A stretch of DNA of 64,000 bases from Phocaeicola sartorii JCM 17136 = DSM 21941 (GCF_000614185.1 NZ_BAKM01000018.1:50530-114529), one strand, 5' to 3'. Counted from the stretch's first letter, positions 37,373 through 48,139 are shown. A program made the numbers and translations. Notes: generated by a model not told the origin, from the sequence alone.

Positions 37373-39838
37373 ATGGCAAAGAAAAAATCAGATAAGGAGA
37401 CAGAACCTAAAAAGGTATCTACCAAACGATTCTCCGCTTTTTTCAAGAATGAAACAACACATTTTGTTATCGGATTGATCAGTGTAATTTTTGCAGTTTA
37501 TCTGCTGCTGGCATTTACCTCTTTCTTCTTCACAGGAGCCGCCGACCAGAGTATTTTGGATAACCAGCAGCCGGGTGAACTGATGCAGACTGCCAATCAT
37601 GTAAAGAACTACGCGGGAGCACGCGGTGCACAACTTGCCGAATTCCTTATAAACGAATGTTTCGGCTTAGCCGCCTATTTTATCATCTTATTTCTGGCGG
37701 TAGTGGGTATGAAATTAATGAGGGCTTACCAGTTCCGCATCTGGAAATGGTTTATGTCCTGCTCTATCCTGCTCATCTGGTTCTCTATCACATTGGGATT
37801 CATTTTCGACGGCACCTTTGGTGATAGTTTTATCTACCCGGGCGGATTGCATGGACACAATGTCAGCAACTGGCTGATTTCACAGATTGGTATTCCAGGC
37901 TTGGGACTATTACTGTTCATTGCAGCACTTTTGTTCTTTATCTATTTAAGTAACGAAACCATACTGGTGATCCGTAAAGCGTTGCGCCCCAATTTCAGAC
38001 GAAAGAAAAAAGAGGAACAAACAGCTCCTACAGCCAAAGAGAGCCCGGTTAAAGAAACTTTCCGAAAGGAAGAGGCCAAGAAAGAATTCTCTAACCCCGG
38101 CCCCGCTATTGTAGATTTCGAACTAGAGCAACCGGCAAAGAATGAGGAAGACGCGGAAGAACAGGTGCCTTTCCCTTTTGAAAACGAGCAGGCCACCGAA
38201 CCGGAAATGGTACAGGAGCCTGCCTACGCAAACGAAGAAGAGGAAGCAGAAAATACAGATGAACCTGATTTTTCAATCAGTGAAGAGACAAATGAAGAAG
38301 ACGAGGCGTACAAAGGTCCCGTACTTCCACCATACAATCCTCGTCTGGATTTGGAAAACTACAAATTCCCAAGTCTGGATCTGCTAAATGAATACGAAGA
38401 TGATGGTCCCAATATTGACATGGAAGAGCAAAATGCCAACAAAGACCGCATCATCAAGGTGTTGCGTAGTTTTGGAATCGAAATCAGTTCTATCAAGGCA
38501 AGTGTAGGCCCTACCATCACATTATACGAAATCACTCCGGCAGAAGGAGTACGCATCTCGAAAATCAGAAACTTGGAGGATGATATCGCATTAAGCTTGT
38601 CGGCACTGGGTATCCGTATCATCGCTCCGATACCGGGCAAAGGTACTATCGGTATTGAGGTTCCGAATGCCAATCCGCGTATTGTACCGATGAAATCCAT
38701 TCTGAATAGCAAAAAGTTCCAAGAGACCACATACGAACTGCCTGTGGCATTAGGCAAGACCATCACCAACGAAGTCTTTATGGTGGACTTGGCAAAAGCT
38801 CCCCACATGCTGGTAGCCGGTGCTACCGGACAAGGTAAATCCGTGGGATTGAATGCTATCGTGACCTCCTTATTATATAAGAAACACCCGGCAGAACTTA
38901 AATTTGTAATTGTGGACCCCAAAAAGGTGGAGTTCGCCATCTATGCTCCGATTGAGAAGCATTTTTTGGCCAAACTGCCCGATGGAGAAGACGCAATTAT
39001 CACCGATGTTACCAAAGTGGTACAAACCTTGAACTCACTCTGTATAGAGATGGACAGCCGATACGACTTGCTGCGTAAAGCTGGTTGCCGTAATATTAAA
39101 GAATATAACGCAAAATTCATCAACCGACAGTTGAATCCAGAAAAAGGCCATCGCTTCATGCCTTACATAGTAATTATCATTGATGAGTTCGGTGACCTGA
39201 TTATGACTGCGGGCAAGGAAGTGGAACTGCCTATCTGCCGTATCGCCCAGTTGGCGCGTGCGGTAGGTATACATGCCATTATCGCAACCCAGCGTCCGAC
39301 AACGAACATTATCACCGGTACCATCAAAGCCAACTTCCCGGCACGTGTTGCCTTCCGAGTAGCCGCCATGATGGATTCACGTACCATTCTGGATCGTTCG
39401 GGAGCACAACAACTGATTGGTAAGGGAGATATGCTTTACCTACAAGGTAATGACCCGGTACGTGTGCAATGTGCTTTCGTGGACACCCCCGAAGTAGAGA
39501 AAATAGCCAATTACATCAGTAAACAGCAAGGATATACTACCGCATTTATGTTGCCCGAATATGTAGGCGAGGAAAGTGAAAGCAGCGTTGGAGAAGTGGA
39601 CATGAACCGGTTAGACCCTATGTTCGAAGATGCAGCCAGACTGGTAGTGATTCATCAACAAGGCTCTACCTCGTTGATCCAACGCAAGTTCTCTATCGGT
39701 TATAACCGTGCGGGACGAATCATGGACCAACTGGAAAAAGCAGGAATCGTAGGCCCCACCCAAGGAAGCAAAGCGCGTGACGTGCTCTGTATGGACGAAA
39801 CAGACTTGGAAATGAAATTGAACAATCTGCAACTATAA
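37373..39838 (+). CDS. ftsK: DNA translocase FtsK/SpoIIIE
   Basis: This is a septal DNA pump that clears and resolves chromosome termini during division. The N-terminal membrane domain has about four helices between residues 28 and 205 (HFVIGLISVIFAVYLLLAF and so on). An acidic linker follows at about 210-330, then the alpha/beta motor with Walker A in VAGATGQGKSVGLNAI (around residue 485) and Walker B in YIVIIIDEFGDLIM. The C-terminal gamma winged-helix domain includes GSTSLIQRKFSIGYNRAGRIMDQLE. Length 821 residues is typical for the group. The LolA-like gene starts 16 bases downstream, a conserved neighbour. Confidence 0.95.
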   Translation: MAKKKSDKETEPKKVSTKRFSAFFKNETTHFVIGLISVIFAVYLLLAFTSFFFTGAADQSILDNQQPGELMQTANHVKNYAGARGAQLAEFLINECFGLAAYFIILFLAVVGMKLMRAYQFRIWKWFMSCSILLIWFSITLGFIFDGTFGDSFIYPGGLHGHNVSNWLISQIGIPGLGLLLFIAALLFFIYLSNETILVIRKALRPNFRRKKKEEQTAPTAKESPVKETFRKEEAKKEFSNPGPAIVDFELEQPAKNEEDAEEQVPFPFENEQATEPEMVQEPAYANEEEEAENTDEPDFSISEETNEEDEAYKGPVLPPYNPRLDLENYKFPSLDLLNEYEDDGPNIDMEEQNANKDRIIKVLRSFGIEISSIKASVGPTITLYEITPAEGVRISKIRNLEDDIALSLSALGIRIIAPIPGKGTIGIEVPNANPRIVPMKSILNSKKFQETTYELPVALGKTITNEVFMVDLAKAPHMLVAGATGQGKSVGLNAIVTSLLYKKHPAELKFVIVDPKKVEFAIYAPIEKHFLAKLPDGEDAIITDVTKVVQTLNSLCIEMDSRYDLLRKAGCRNIKEYNAKFINRQLNPEKGHRFMPYIVIIIDEFGDLIMTAGKEVELPICRIAQLARAVGIHAIIATQRPTTNIITGTIKANFPARVAFRVAAMMDSRTILDRSGAQQLIGKGDMLYLQGNDPVRVQCAFVDTPEVEKIANYISKQQGYTTAFMLPEYVGEESESSVGEVDMNRLDPMFEDAARLVVIHQQGSTSLIQRKFSIGYNRAGRIMDQLEKAGIVGPTQGSKARDVLCMDETDLEMKLNNLQL

Positions 39839-39854
39839 ATTGTTTAATAAAGAT

Positions 39855-40469
39855 ATGATTAAAATGAAAAGAGCATATTTATTGGTATTTATTCTTTTCC
39901 TTTCGGTCAGCCTGTCTGCACAAAAGGACAAACAGGCACGGGAGATACTGGACAAAACCGCCAATGCCCTGCAACAGGCCGGAGGCATCCGTGCCACCTT
40001 TGGGGGAACAGGCAATGGGACTTTACTGTTAAAAGGTAACCAGTTCTATCTGAACAGTGGTGGCATACAAAGCTGGTTTGACGGAAAAACACAATGGAGT
40101 TATCTAGAAAGCAGCGAAGAAGTGAATGTGAGCAATCCTACCCCGGAAGAATTACAAACCATCAACCCATACGCACTGTTGTCCATTTACAAAAACGGAT
40201 ATAATTATAAGTATGCGGGGGCAAAAAGCCGTAACGGCAGACAAGGATTCGAAGTGATACTGACTCCTGAAAAGATACAGGATATCACCTCCATCACTTT
40301 GTTTGTTTCCCAAACATATCAGCCTCTGTATATTAAAGTGGAGCAAAGCAACAAATCGGCAAACGAAATTATAGTCACTTCTTACCAGACCAACCAACCG
40401 CTGGACAACGCGATGTTCAAGTTTGATAAAAAGAAATTTCCAAACGCCGAAGTGATAGACCTACGATAA
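39855..40469 (+). CDS. LolA-like outer-membrane lipoprotein carrier protein
   Basis: This is a secreted protein of the LolA/LolB lipoprotein-shuttle fold, presumably carrying lipoproteins across the periplasm. The signal peptide is MKRAYLLVFILFLSVSLSAQ. The mature part shows LolA-type features: an early helix (AREILDKTANALQQAGGIRATF), NGTLLLKGNQFYLNSGGIQSWFDGKTQW, and the strand series to the C-terminus PNAEVIDLR. The length is about 205 residues. ATG 39855 or 39864 is preferred to an upstream TTG that lies only 1 base past the ftsK stop. It sits between ftsK and trxB. Confidence 0.82.
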   Translation: MIKMKRAYLLVFILFLSVSLSAQKDKQAREILDKTANALQQAGGIRATFGGTGNGTLLLKGNQFYLNSGGIQSWFDGKTQWSYLESSEEVNVSNPTPEELQTINPYALLSIYKNGYNYKYAGAKSRNGRQGFEVILTPEKIQDITSITLFVSQTYQPLYIKVEQSNKSANEIIVTSYQTNQPLDNAMFKFDKKKFPNAEVIDLR

Positions 40470-40534
40470 GAAGTAAGAATCAAGATAAAGAGATAAATAT
40501 TCATAAAATTAAACGAAGTAAAGAAATAAGTATT

Positions 40535-41482
40535 ATGAGTACAGAAAAAGTTAAATGCCTTATCATCGGCTCAGGTCCTGCCGGCTACACCGCCGCCATT
40601 TATACAGGACGCGCTAACATTGCTCCGGTCCTATATGAAGGTTTACAGCCCGGAGGCCAGTTGACCATCACTACCGAAGTAGAAAACTTCCCCGGGTATC
40701 CCGAAGGTATCAGCGGCACCCAGCTGATGGAGGATTTGCGCAAACAAGCAGAACGCTTCGGAGCGGATATCCGCAACGGTATTGCAACTTCTGCCGACCT
40801 GAGCAAACGTCCTTACCACATCACCATTGATGACGAAAAAGTGATTGAGGCAGAAACCGTAATTATATCCACAGGCGCCACCGCCAAATATCTAGGTTTG
40901 GAAGACGAACAGAAATATGCCGGAATGGGTGTAAGCGCCTGTGCTACCTGCGACGGTTTCTTCTATCGCAAGAAAACCGTAGCTGTAGTAGGTGGAGGTG
41001 ACACAGCTTGCGAAGAGGCCATCTACCTGGCCGGACTGGCCAAACAGGTTTACCTGATTGTCCGTAAACCGTTCTTACGTGCATCCAAAATCATGCAAGC
41101 ACGTGTAATAAACCATCCTAACATCAAGGTATTGTTCGAACACAATGCCGTCGGCTTATACGGAGAGAATGGCGTAGAGGGCGTTCACTTGGTAAAACGT
41201 CAGGGCGAATCCGACGAAGAACGTTATGATTTGCCTATCGACGGATTCTTCCTAGCTATCGGCCATAAACCCAATTCGGACATCTTCAAAGATTATTTGG
41301 ACACAGACGAAGTAGGCTACATTATTACAGAAGAGGGTACTCCGCGTACGAAAGTTCCCGGTGTGTTCGCTGCCGGTGATGTGGCAGACCCGCATTACCG
41401 TCAGGCCATCACTGCTGCCGGAAGCGGCTGTAAAGCTGCCATAGAAGCAGAAAGATACCTATCTGCCAACAACTTATTATAA
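40535..41482 (+). CDS. trxB: Thioredoxin-disulfide reductase
   Basis: This flavoenzyme passes electrons from NADPH to thioredoxin in the cytoplasm. The FAD-binding loop IIGSGPAGYTAAIYTGRA is at the N-terminus. The redox-active disulfide is in SACATCDGFFYR (Cys 136 and 139), followed by the NADPH loop VVGGGDTACEEAIYLAGL. The C-terminal FAD motif is VFAAGDVADPHYRQAITAAGSG. Length 315 residues matches the family. It starts 65 bases after the LolA-like gene and may be cotranscribed with it. Confidence 0.96.
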   Translation: MSTEKVKCLIIGSGPAGYTAAIYTGRANIAPVLYEGLQPGGQLTITTEVENFPGYPEGISGTQLMEDLRKQAERFGADIRNGIATSADLSKRPYHITIDDEKVIEAETVIISTGATAKYLGLEDEQKYAGMGVSACATCDGFFYRKKTVAVVGGGDTACEEAIYLAGLAKQVYLIVRKPFLRASKIMQARVINHPNIKVLFEHNAVGLYGENGVEGVHLVKRQGESDEERYDLPIDGFFLAIGHKPNSDIFKDYLDTDEVGYIITEEGTPRTKVPGVFAAGDVADPHYRQAITAAGSGCKAAIEAERYLSANNLL

Positions 41483-41513
41483 TAAAAAATAAACTAACCC
41501 CACAACAAACACC

Positions 41514-44332
41514 ATGACACATTTTCTAAGGAAGATGGCAGCTGCTGGATCATTCTAGGCAGCGTGTCGGTGGGCTTTGCACAACAGCAAATGCCTCCCA
41601 TCCCTACGGACCCTAACGTCCGCATCGGTAAATTGGACAACGGATTAACTTATTACATCCGTCACAACGAACTCCCCGAAAAAAGAGCCGATTTCTACAT
41701 CGCTCAAAAAGTAGGTTCCATCTTGGAAGAAGACAACCAGCGTGGCCTAGCACACTTCTTGGAACACATGTGCTTTAACGGGACTAAGAATTTTCCCGAC
41801 AAAGCCCTCATCCAATATCTGGAAAGCATAGGGGTGAAATTCGGTGAAAACTTGAATGCTTACACCAGCATAGATGAAACGGTGTACAATATTTCCAATG
41901 TTCCCGTGATACGTGACGGCGTTGTAGATTCCTGCTTGCTGATTCTACACGACTGGGCCGACGACCTGACACTGGATCCTAAGGAAATAGACAGCGAACG
42001 CGGTGTAATTCATGAAGAATGGCGTACCAGCACAAACGCTATGATGCGTATGTACGAAAAAGCCCTCCCTACCCTTTATCCGGGAAGTAAATATGCCTAC
42101 AGACTTCCCATCGGCATAATGGAAGTGATAGACAATTTCCCTTATCAGGCACTACGTGATTATTATGAAAAATGGTATCGTCCGGACCAACAGGGTATTG
42201 TCGTAGTAGGCGACATAGATGTGGACAAAATTGAGGAAAAAATAAAAAAGATATTCTCTCCTATTAAAATGCCGGAGAATCCGGCAGAACGAGAATACTT
42301 CCAGGTTCCCGACAATAAGGAAACGATTGTAGCTGTAGAAACGGACAAAGAACAGGCAAACCCGGTAGCTTATTTATGCTACAAACATGAAGCGATTCCT
42401 AATGAACAAAAGGGAAACATGGATTATCTGGTAGTAAACTACATGAAATCCATGATAGAAAATATGTTGAACGCCCGTCTAAATGAACTAACCCAAACAG
42501 CCAATCCTCCTTTCATCTTCGCTCAAGTCAGCGATCAGGAATATCTGGTTTCCAAAACAAAAGATGCCTTTACAGGAATAGTAGCGAGCAAAGAAGACGG
42601 GATTGACAGTGCAATAACCGCCATTGTACGCGAAATAGAACGAGCACATAAATTCGGTTTTACCGCATCCGAATATGCCCGTGCCAAAGCCGATTATCTG
42701 CGTATGCTGGAATCTGCATACAACGAACGCAACAAAGTGAAAAACGGTTCATACGTGGATGAATATGTACGCCACTTCATTGACAACGAGCCGATTCCAG
42801 GTATCGAAAATGAATATGCCATCATGAATCAGATTGTCCCCAACCTGTCCGTGGAAATGATAAACAGCCTGATCCCCGCATTGGTTACCGACAGTAATCT
42901 GGTAGTAAACGTATTCTTCCCCGAAAAGGAAGGATTGAAAGTTCCGTCCAAGGAAGAAGTTTTGGCTGCAATCAACAAAGTAAAAGCAGAAACGCTGACT
43001 GCTTATGAAGACAAAGTTTCTGATGAGCCATTAATTTCTGAAATGCCTCAAGGTGGAAAGGTTACAAAAAAAGAAAATGGCCCGTTCGGTTCTACAGTCC
43101 TGACTCTGTCTAATGGAGTACGCGTTATCTTAAAGTCAACCGACTTCAAAGCGGACGAAATCAGAATGAGAGCTTTCAGTCCGGGTGGAAATTCCTTGTT
43201 CCCGAATGATGAAATTATCAATATCAGTGTCATGAATGATGTGGCAGGTATCGGCGGCTTGGGTAACTTCAGCAATGTTGATCTGGAAAAAGTATTGGCA
43301 GGTAAAAAAGCCAGTGTAAGCGCTTCTGTCGGTGGCAATACAGAAGGATTGAACGGAAGCTGCTCACCCAAAGATTTTGAGACCTTGATGCAATTAGTCT
43401 ATTTGTCATTCACAGCTCCACGAATGGACAATGATGCTTTCACTTCATTCAAGAACCGTCTGCAAGCATCTTTGGCGAATCAAGAGGCCAACCCGATGAC
43501 TGCCTTGCAGGATACACTGCAGAAGGCCCTCTATATGGGACATCCGCGTGCCATCCGTATGAAAGCCGACATGGTGGACAAGATTGACTATGCCAAAATT
43601 ATGGAGATGTACAAAGACCGTTTCAAAGATGCCAGTGACTTTACTTTCATCTTTGTAGGAAATATCAAACCGGAAGAAGTGGAGCCGCTGATTGCAACCT
43701 ATTTAGGTGCTTTACCCTCTGTCAACCGCAAGGAAACATTCCGTGACAACCACATTGAAATGCGCCAAGGTGACTATAAGAACATTTTCAACAAAAAATT
43801 GGAAACTCCTAAGGCCACCGTATTGGTAATCAACAACGGACAATGCGCATACACACTGAGAAACCAGATCATGATGAGTATGCTTTCACAAATACTGAAT
43901 ATCATGTACACTGAAAGCGTACGCGAAAAAGAAGGCGGGACATACGGTGTCAGCGCATTCGGCAGTCTGACCAAATATCCAAAAGAGAAAGCAGTTCTGC
44001 AAATCTACTTCGATACAGACCCTGCCAAACGCGCGAAAATGACAGATATCATTTTGAATGAGCTGAACCAGTTTGCCAACGAAGGGCCATCTGCTGAAAA
44101 CTTGAACAAGGTTAAGGAATTCATGCTGAAGAAATATAAGGAAAATGCCAAAGAAAATAGTTATTGGGTAAATATGCTGGGTGAATATTTCTGGGAAGGG
44201 ACAGATATGAACACCGGCTATGAAAACACAATAAACGGCATTACCGCTAAAGATCTGCAAGAATTCACCAAAGCCTTGCTGGATCAAAACAACCGTGTGG
44301 AAGTAAGCATGACTTCAGAAGAAACAAAATAA
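41514..44332 (+). CDS. M16-family zinc protease (pitrilysin-like), frameshifted in the signal peptide
   Basis: This is a secreted insulinase-type metallopeptidase made of two M16 halves. The zinc motif HFLEHMCFNGTKNF (HxxEH, first His at about corrected residue 81) is in the N-terminal half, with the downstream glutamate near RGVIHEEWR. The C-terminal half has the YTESVREKEGGTYGVSAFG substrate-binding region. The signal peptide starts at ATG 41514 (MTHFLRKMAAA). One base seems missing near 41547-41549, after which the frame reads IILGSVSVGFAQQQMPPIP. The corrected length is about 939 residues, the family norm. If the break were real the protein would lack an export signal. The DUF5687 gene follows 14 bases later. 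Confidence 0.88.
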
Positions 44333-44346
44333 TCCCATTCAAGCCT

Positions 44347-45834
44347 ATGCTTCTCTCTATTATAAGACAGAATCAAAAACTTGCAGCCAAGCGGAATCCT
44401 GCATTCGACAGGAACCGCTTTGCCAAGTTTTTAATTTACTTTATGGTCGCATTTTGGGCAGCATACCTCATCTTCATCGGGGTCATGCTGTCCTTTGCTT
44501 TTGAAGGTATCTTCCCCAGCATGGAACCTTACCACATCATGAACCAGGGGTTGGTCTATCTTCTGCTACTTGATTTTCTGCTACGCTTCATGCTACAACC
44601 GGCCATGTCGCAAGAAATCAAACCCTATCTGCTTATGCCAATAAAGAAGAATAAGCTGGTGGATACCCTGTTACTACAATCCGGCATCAGCAGTTACAAC
44701 TTCTTCTGGTTTTTCCTAATCGTACCTTTTGCCCTGCTTACAATAATTCGTTTCTACGGGTTCATAGGCATTCTATGCTATCTGTGCGGCATCTGGCTTC
44801 TGATGGTGATGAACAATTATTGGTATCTGATATGCAAAACTTTATTGAATGAAAAACTACTTTATATACTCCTTCCTGTCGGAGGCTACGGATTACTGGC
44901 TGCGGCTGAATTTATTCCGGAAGGGAATCCGGTTTCCACGTTCATGATGAATCTAGGAGAAGGATTTATAGAAGGAAATATACTCGCCTTTCTAGGTGTC
45001 ATTGCAGTTATTCTGCTGCTTCTGCTAGTAAATCGAAAGCTACAGCTACACTTCATCTATAATGAAATAGCTAAAGTGGAAGACACCAAGATGAAGCATG
45101 TATCCGAATACAGGTTTCTGGACCACTATGGTGACGTAGGCGAATATCTGCGTCTGGAACTGAAGTTGTGTTTACGTAACAAGACCGTGAAAACACAGTT
45201 CCGCATGGGATTTATCATCATGTTTGCCTTTTCGGCATTGATTGCCTTTACGGACGTATATGACGGGACAGGAATGATAAACTTTATCTGCATATACAAT
45301 TTTGCCATTTTAAGTATCATGACTCTAGGGCAAGTGATGTCCTTCGAGGGCAACTATCTGGACGGTCTCATGAGCCGCAAGGAGTCTATTTACAACCTGC
45401 TCCGCGCCAAGTATTACCTGAACTGCATCATCGTATTCATCCCTTTTCTGATTATGATGATCCCTGTAGCCAAAGGCAAGATTCCTTTCCTGATGGCTGT
45501 ATCCTATATGCTGTTTACAGCAGGATTCGTATTTGCCATGATGCTACAGCTGGCGGTGTACAATAAAAAGACACTTCCGCTGAATGCCAATGTCATGCGG
45601 AGCAATCGGGGTAGCTCTCTGTTTCAGACCATCATCATCTCATGCGCCTTCTTCCTGCCCCTGATTATCAATAAAGCCCTGACAGCTTTCTTTGAGCAGG
45701 ATACGGCCTGCATCGTCATGATGGGTATAGGACTGCTACTAATTGCTACTCATAACCTCTGGATAAAGAATATCTATAACCGTTTCATGAAGCGCCGTTA
45801 TGAAAATATGGAAGGCTTCCGTGACTCACGTTAA
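44347..45834 (+). CDS. DUF5687 membrane protein, probable ABC exporter permease
   Basis: This is an integral membrane protein of 495 residues with about ten to twelve hydrophobic helices (FLIYFMVAFWAAYLIFIGVML, YNFFWFFLIVPFALLTII, ILAFLGVIAVILLLLLV and others). It matches the DUF5687 group of Bacteroidetes that is always paired with an ABC ATPase. The ATPase gene begins 12 bases downstream, so the two very likely form one exporter. No substrate can be inferred. It follows the M16 protease gene closely and may be in the same transcript. Confidence 0.82.
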   Translation: MLLSIIRQNQKLAAKRNPAFDRNRFAKFLIYFMVAFWAAYLIFIGVMLSFAFEGIFPSMEPYHIMNQGLVYLLLLDFLLRFMLQPAMSQEIKPYLLMPIKKNKLVDTLLLQSGISSYNFFWFFLIVPFALLTIIRFYGFIGILCYLCGIWLLMVMNNYWYLICKTLLNEKLLYILLPVGGYGLLAAAEFIPEGNPVSTFMMNLGEGFIEGNILAFLGVIAVILLLLLVNRKLQLHFIYNEIAKVEDTKMKHVSEYRFLDHYGDVGEYLRLELKLCLRNKTVKTQFRMGFIIMFAFSALIAFTDVYDGTGMINFICIYNFAILSIMTLGQVMSFEGNYLDGLMSRKESIYNLLRAKYYLNCIIVFIPFLIMMIPVAKGKIPFLMAVSYMLFTAGFVFAMMLQLAVYNKKTLPLNANVMRSNRGSSLFQTIIISCAFFLPLIINKALTAFFEQDTACIVMMGIGLLLIATHNLWIKNIYNRFMKRRYENMEGFRDSR

Positions 45835-45846
45835 AACGAATTGCGT

Positions 45847-46554
45847 ATGAATATCATAATAAACCAATTACAAAAGAACTTTGGGCCGAAAGTGGCCGTA
45901 GATATAGAAAGTTACACCATTCAAAGCGGTGACATGTTGGGACTGGTGGGTAATAACGGAGCCGGAAAAACTACCCTGTTCCGCTTGATGCTGGATTTAC
46001 TGAAAGCCGACGGAGGCAGTGTGCATATCGGAGATATCGATGTGAGCCGGAGCGAGGAATGGAAAAGTAGAACAGGCGCTTTTATTGACGAAGGTTTCCT
46101 GATAGATTATCTCACCCCCGAAGAATATTTCTACTTTGTAGGAAAAATGTACGGACTGAAGAAAGAAGAAGTAGATGAACGTGTCGCCGGATTTGAGCGT
46201 TTTATGAACAGCGAAGTTATCGGTCAAAAAAAGTTGATTCGTAACTATTCGGCAGGTAATAAACAGAAAATAGGCATCATCTCGGCTATGCTGCACAAAC
46301 CGCAGGTACTGATTTTAGACGAGCCGTTTAATTTCTTGGATCCCAGTTCTCAGTCTATTATCAAGCATCTACTGAAAGCTTATAATGAAGAAACCGGAGC
46401 CACCATACTGGTTTCCAGTCATAATCTGAACCACACGGTAGATATATGCCCGCGAATCGTCTTACTGGAAAGCGGAAAGATTATCCGAGATATTGACAAT
46501 AAAGACAATTCCGCCGAAAAGGAATTGGAGGACTATTTTAATGTAACAGAATGA
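45847..46554 (+). CDS. ABC transporter ATP-binding protein
   Basis: This is the nucleotide-binding subunit of the exporter whose membrane part is the preceding DUF5687 protein. Walker A is GLVGNNGAGKTTLF, the signature region is IRNYSAGNKQKIGIISAML (a YSAGN variant of LSGGQ), and Walker B is VLILDEPFNFLDPSS, followed by the switch His in VSSHNLNH. Length 235 residues from ATG 45847; a TTG two codons upstream is unlikely. It ends in an ATGA overlap with the NlpC/P60 gene. Confidence 0.93.
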   Translation: MNIIINQLQKNFGPKVAVDIESYTIQSGDMLGLVGNNGAGKTTLFRLMLDLLKADGGSVHIGDIDVSRSEEWKSRTGAFIDEGFLIDYLTPEEYFYFVGKMYGLKKEEVDERVAGFERFMNSEVIGQKKLIRNYSAGNKQKIGIISAMLHKPQVLILDEPFNFLDPSSQSIIKHLLKAYNEETGATILVSSHNLNHTVDICPRIVLLESGKIIRDIDNKDNSAEKELEDYFNVTE

Positions 46555-47063
46555 AAAAATTACTCTCCCATCTGCTGATACTAAGTACGCTGGCAGTATT
46601 GTTGGACTCATGCGGTACTGCTGCCCCACGTTATAACTACAAAGAACTGGCACGTGCCTCCATACGTCTGAATATGGATATTGGCATGAAAGACAATCAC
46701 CAACTGTACGTAGAATCAGCAGAATGGCTGGGAGTTCCCTACCGTAGCGGTGGTAACAGCAAACGAGGAGTGGACTGCTCCGGGCTGACCTCACATTTAT
46801 ATAAAAAGGTATATCACAAAAAGCTGAAACGTAACTCGGATGACCAACGCACCAAAGATTGCCATAAAATAAATAAGAGAAACCTGCGCGAAGGAGATCT
46901 AGTATTCTTCCATAACGGCAGAAAGAAACGGATTGCCAGTCATGTAGGCATTTATTTGAAAAATAATAAATTTATTCATGCCAGTACCAGTCAAGGGGTG
47001 ATAATCAGCAACCTGAATGAAGATTACTACCGGAAACACTGGTTAAGTGGAGGCCGCCCTTGA
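46551..47063 (+). CDS. NlpC/P60-family cell-wall hydrolase, lipoprotein
   Basis: This is a C40 peptidase predicted to cut peptide stems of peptidoglycan, anchored as a lipoprotein (signal LLILSTLAVLLDSCGT, lipid cysteine about residue 21). The catalytic cysteine is in GGNSKRGVDCSGLTSHLYKK and the histidine in ASHVGIYLKNNKFIHAS. Length 170 residues, the short Spr/NlpC type. Its start overlaps the ABC ATPase stop by four bases, so it belongs to that operon, linking the exporter to envelope work. I see no inhibitor or partner. Confidence 0.92.
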   Translation: MKKLLSHLLILSTLAVLLDSCGTAAPRYNYKELARASIRLNMDIGMKDNHQLYVESAEWLGVPYRSGGNSKRGVDCSGLTSHLYKKVYHKKLKRNSDDQRTKDCHKINKRNLREGDLVFFHNGRKKRIASHVGIYLKNNKFIHASTSQGVIISNLNEDYYRKHWLSGGRP

Positions 47064-47122
47064 CGCAAGGTCCTTTCTGGCAACATTTTCATCACATTAA
47101 AACGAATTTAATTTGATACGAA

Positions 47123-47815
47123 ATGAAATACACGACATACCTTTTTGACTTTGATTACACACTAGCCGATTCTTCACGCGGCATCGTCATTTGTTTTCGT
47201 AATGTACTGGAACGTCATGGACATACGGGCATCAGTGATGAGGCCATAAAACGCACCATAGGGAAAACACTGGAAGACTCATTCAGTATCCTGAGCGGAA
47301 TCACTGCTCCCGAAACACTAACCGAATATAAAAAAGAATATGTAAAGGAAGCAGACACATATATGACCGTCAACACTTTCTTTTTTCCTGAAACGGTTAC
47401 CGTACTGGAAACACTGAAAAACCAAGGTGCCCAAATAGGTATCATCTCCACCAAATTCCGCTTTCGCATCCGCGAAATGGTAGATCAACATTTCCCGAAA
47501 GATTTTTTCGATATCATTATTGGTGGAGAAGACGTGAAGAAAGCGAAGCCAGACCCTCAAGGTATAAAAAAGGCACTACGCCGGTTGCATCGCCAGAAAA
47601 GCGAAACACTCTACATCGGTGACAGCACCGTGGATGCTGAAACCGCCCAAGCAGCCAAAGTGGATTTTGTAGGAGTACTCAATGGTATGACAACTCGTAA
47701 AGAACTGACAGCCTACCCGCATCGGCAAATATTAGATGACCTCTCTTTGCTCCCGTTAATTCATAAATTCAATCCTTACGAACCAGAGAAACATTTTCTG
47801 GAAAAGCACATTTGA
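47123..47815 (+). CDS. HAD-superfamily hydrolase (phosphoglycolate phosphatase-like)
   Basis: This is a cytoplasmic phosphatase of the haloacid dehalogenase superfamily. Motif I is YLFDFDYTLADSSRG (nucleophile Asp in DFDYT), motif II is IGIISTKF, the lysine is in KKAKPDPQGIKKAL, and motif III is TLYIGDSTVDAETAQAAKV. The helical cap between motifs I and II is the subclass I type. Length 230 residues. The substrate is unknown; the gene stands 59 bases after the NlpC/P60 gene on the same strand. Confidence 0.9.
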   Translation: MKYTTYLFDFDYTLADSSRGIVICFRNVLERHGHTGISDEAIKRTIGKTLEDSFSILSGITAPETLTEYKKEYVKEADTYMTVNTFFFPETVTVLETLKNQGAQIGIISTKFRFRIREMVDQHFPKDFFDIIIGGEDVKKAKPDPQGIKKALRRLHRQKSETLYIGDSTVDAETAQAAKVDFVGVLNGMTTRKELTAYPHRQILDDLSLLPLIHKFNPYEPEKHFLEKHI

Positions 47816-48009
47816 ATGATATTTTTGATTTAAGTTACAAGGTGATCTTCATCTTATTTGTCTGGGACTACCGCCAACTGTTCGGACTCTCCTGGTGGAA
47901 AAGTTTCTGCCGCACGATAATCATGTTTTGGTATTGTTTCTTAGGACTGTTACTAGTCTGTTCCATCATTATAGGCATCCTTGTATTGACAGCCTACTTT
48001 ATACAATGA
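47812..48009 (+). CDS. Small membrane protein, possibly a DUF3667-like C-terminal fragment
   Basis: This open frame of 65 residues starts with TTG, overlapping the HAD gene stop by four bases. It has two hydrophobic stretches (YKVIFILFVWDYRQLF and IIMFWYCFLGLLLVCSIIIG) joined by GLSWWKSFCR, which recalls the C-terminal membrane part of DUF3667 proteins. There is no N-terminal zinc-ribbon part, so it is either a remnant or an independent small membrane protein. The weak start codon lowers confidence. Confidence 0.35.
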   Translation: MNDIFDLSYKVIFILFVWDYRQLFGLSWWKSFCRTIIMFWYCFLGLLLVCSIIIGILVLTAYFIQ

Positions 48010-48108
48010 GGCAACTAAAAACAGGGGCAGACAAATCTCATTTATACATTCCACCCGATGTATTACAAACAAAAAACATTGAATACAAGAAAAAAGAGGT
48101 GGATTTTC

Positions 48109-48139
48109 TTTGTCGATATAAATAAATATAGTAATTTTG
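48109..48139 (+). promoter_or_regulatory. Promoter of rplU-rpmA
   Basis: TTTG at 48109-48112, 19 bases, then TAATTTTG at 48132-48139, leaving a leader of about 80 bases before rplU. The leader could hold an autoregulatory site, but no clear structure was assigned. Confidence 0.75.
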
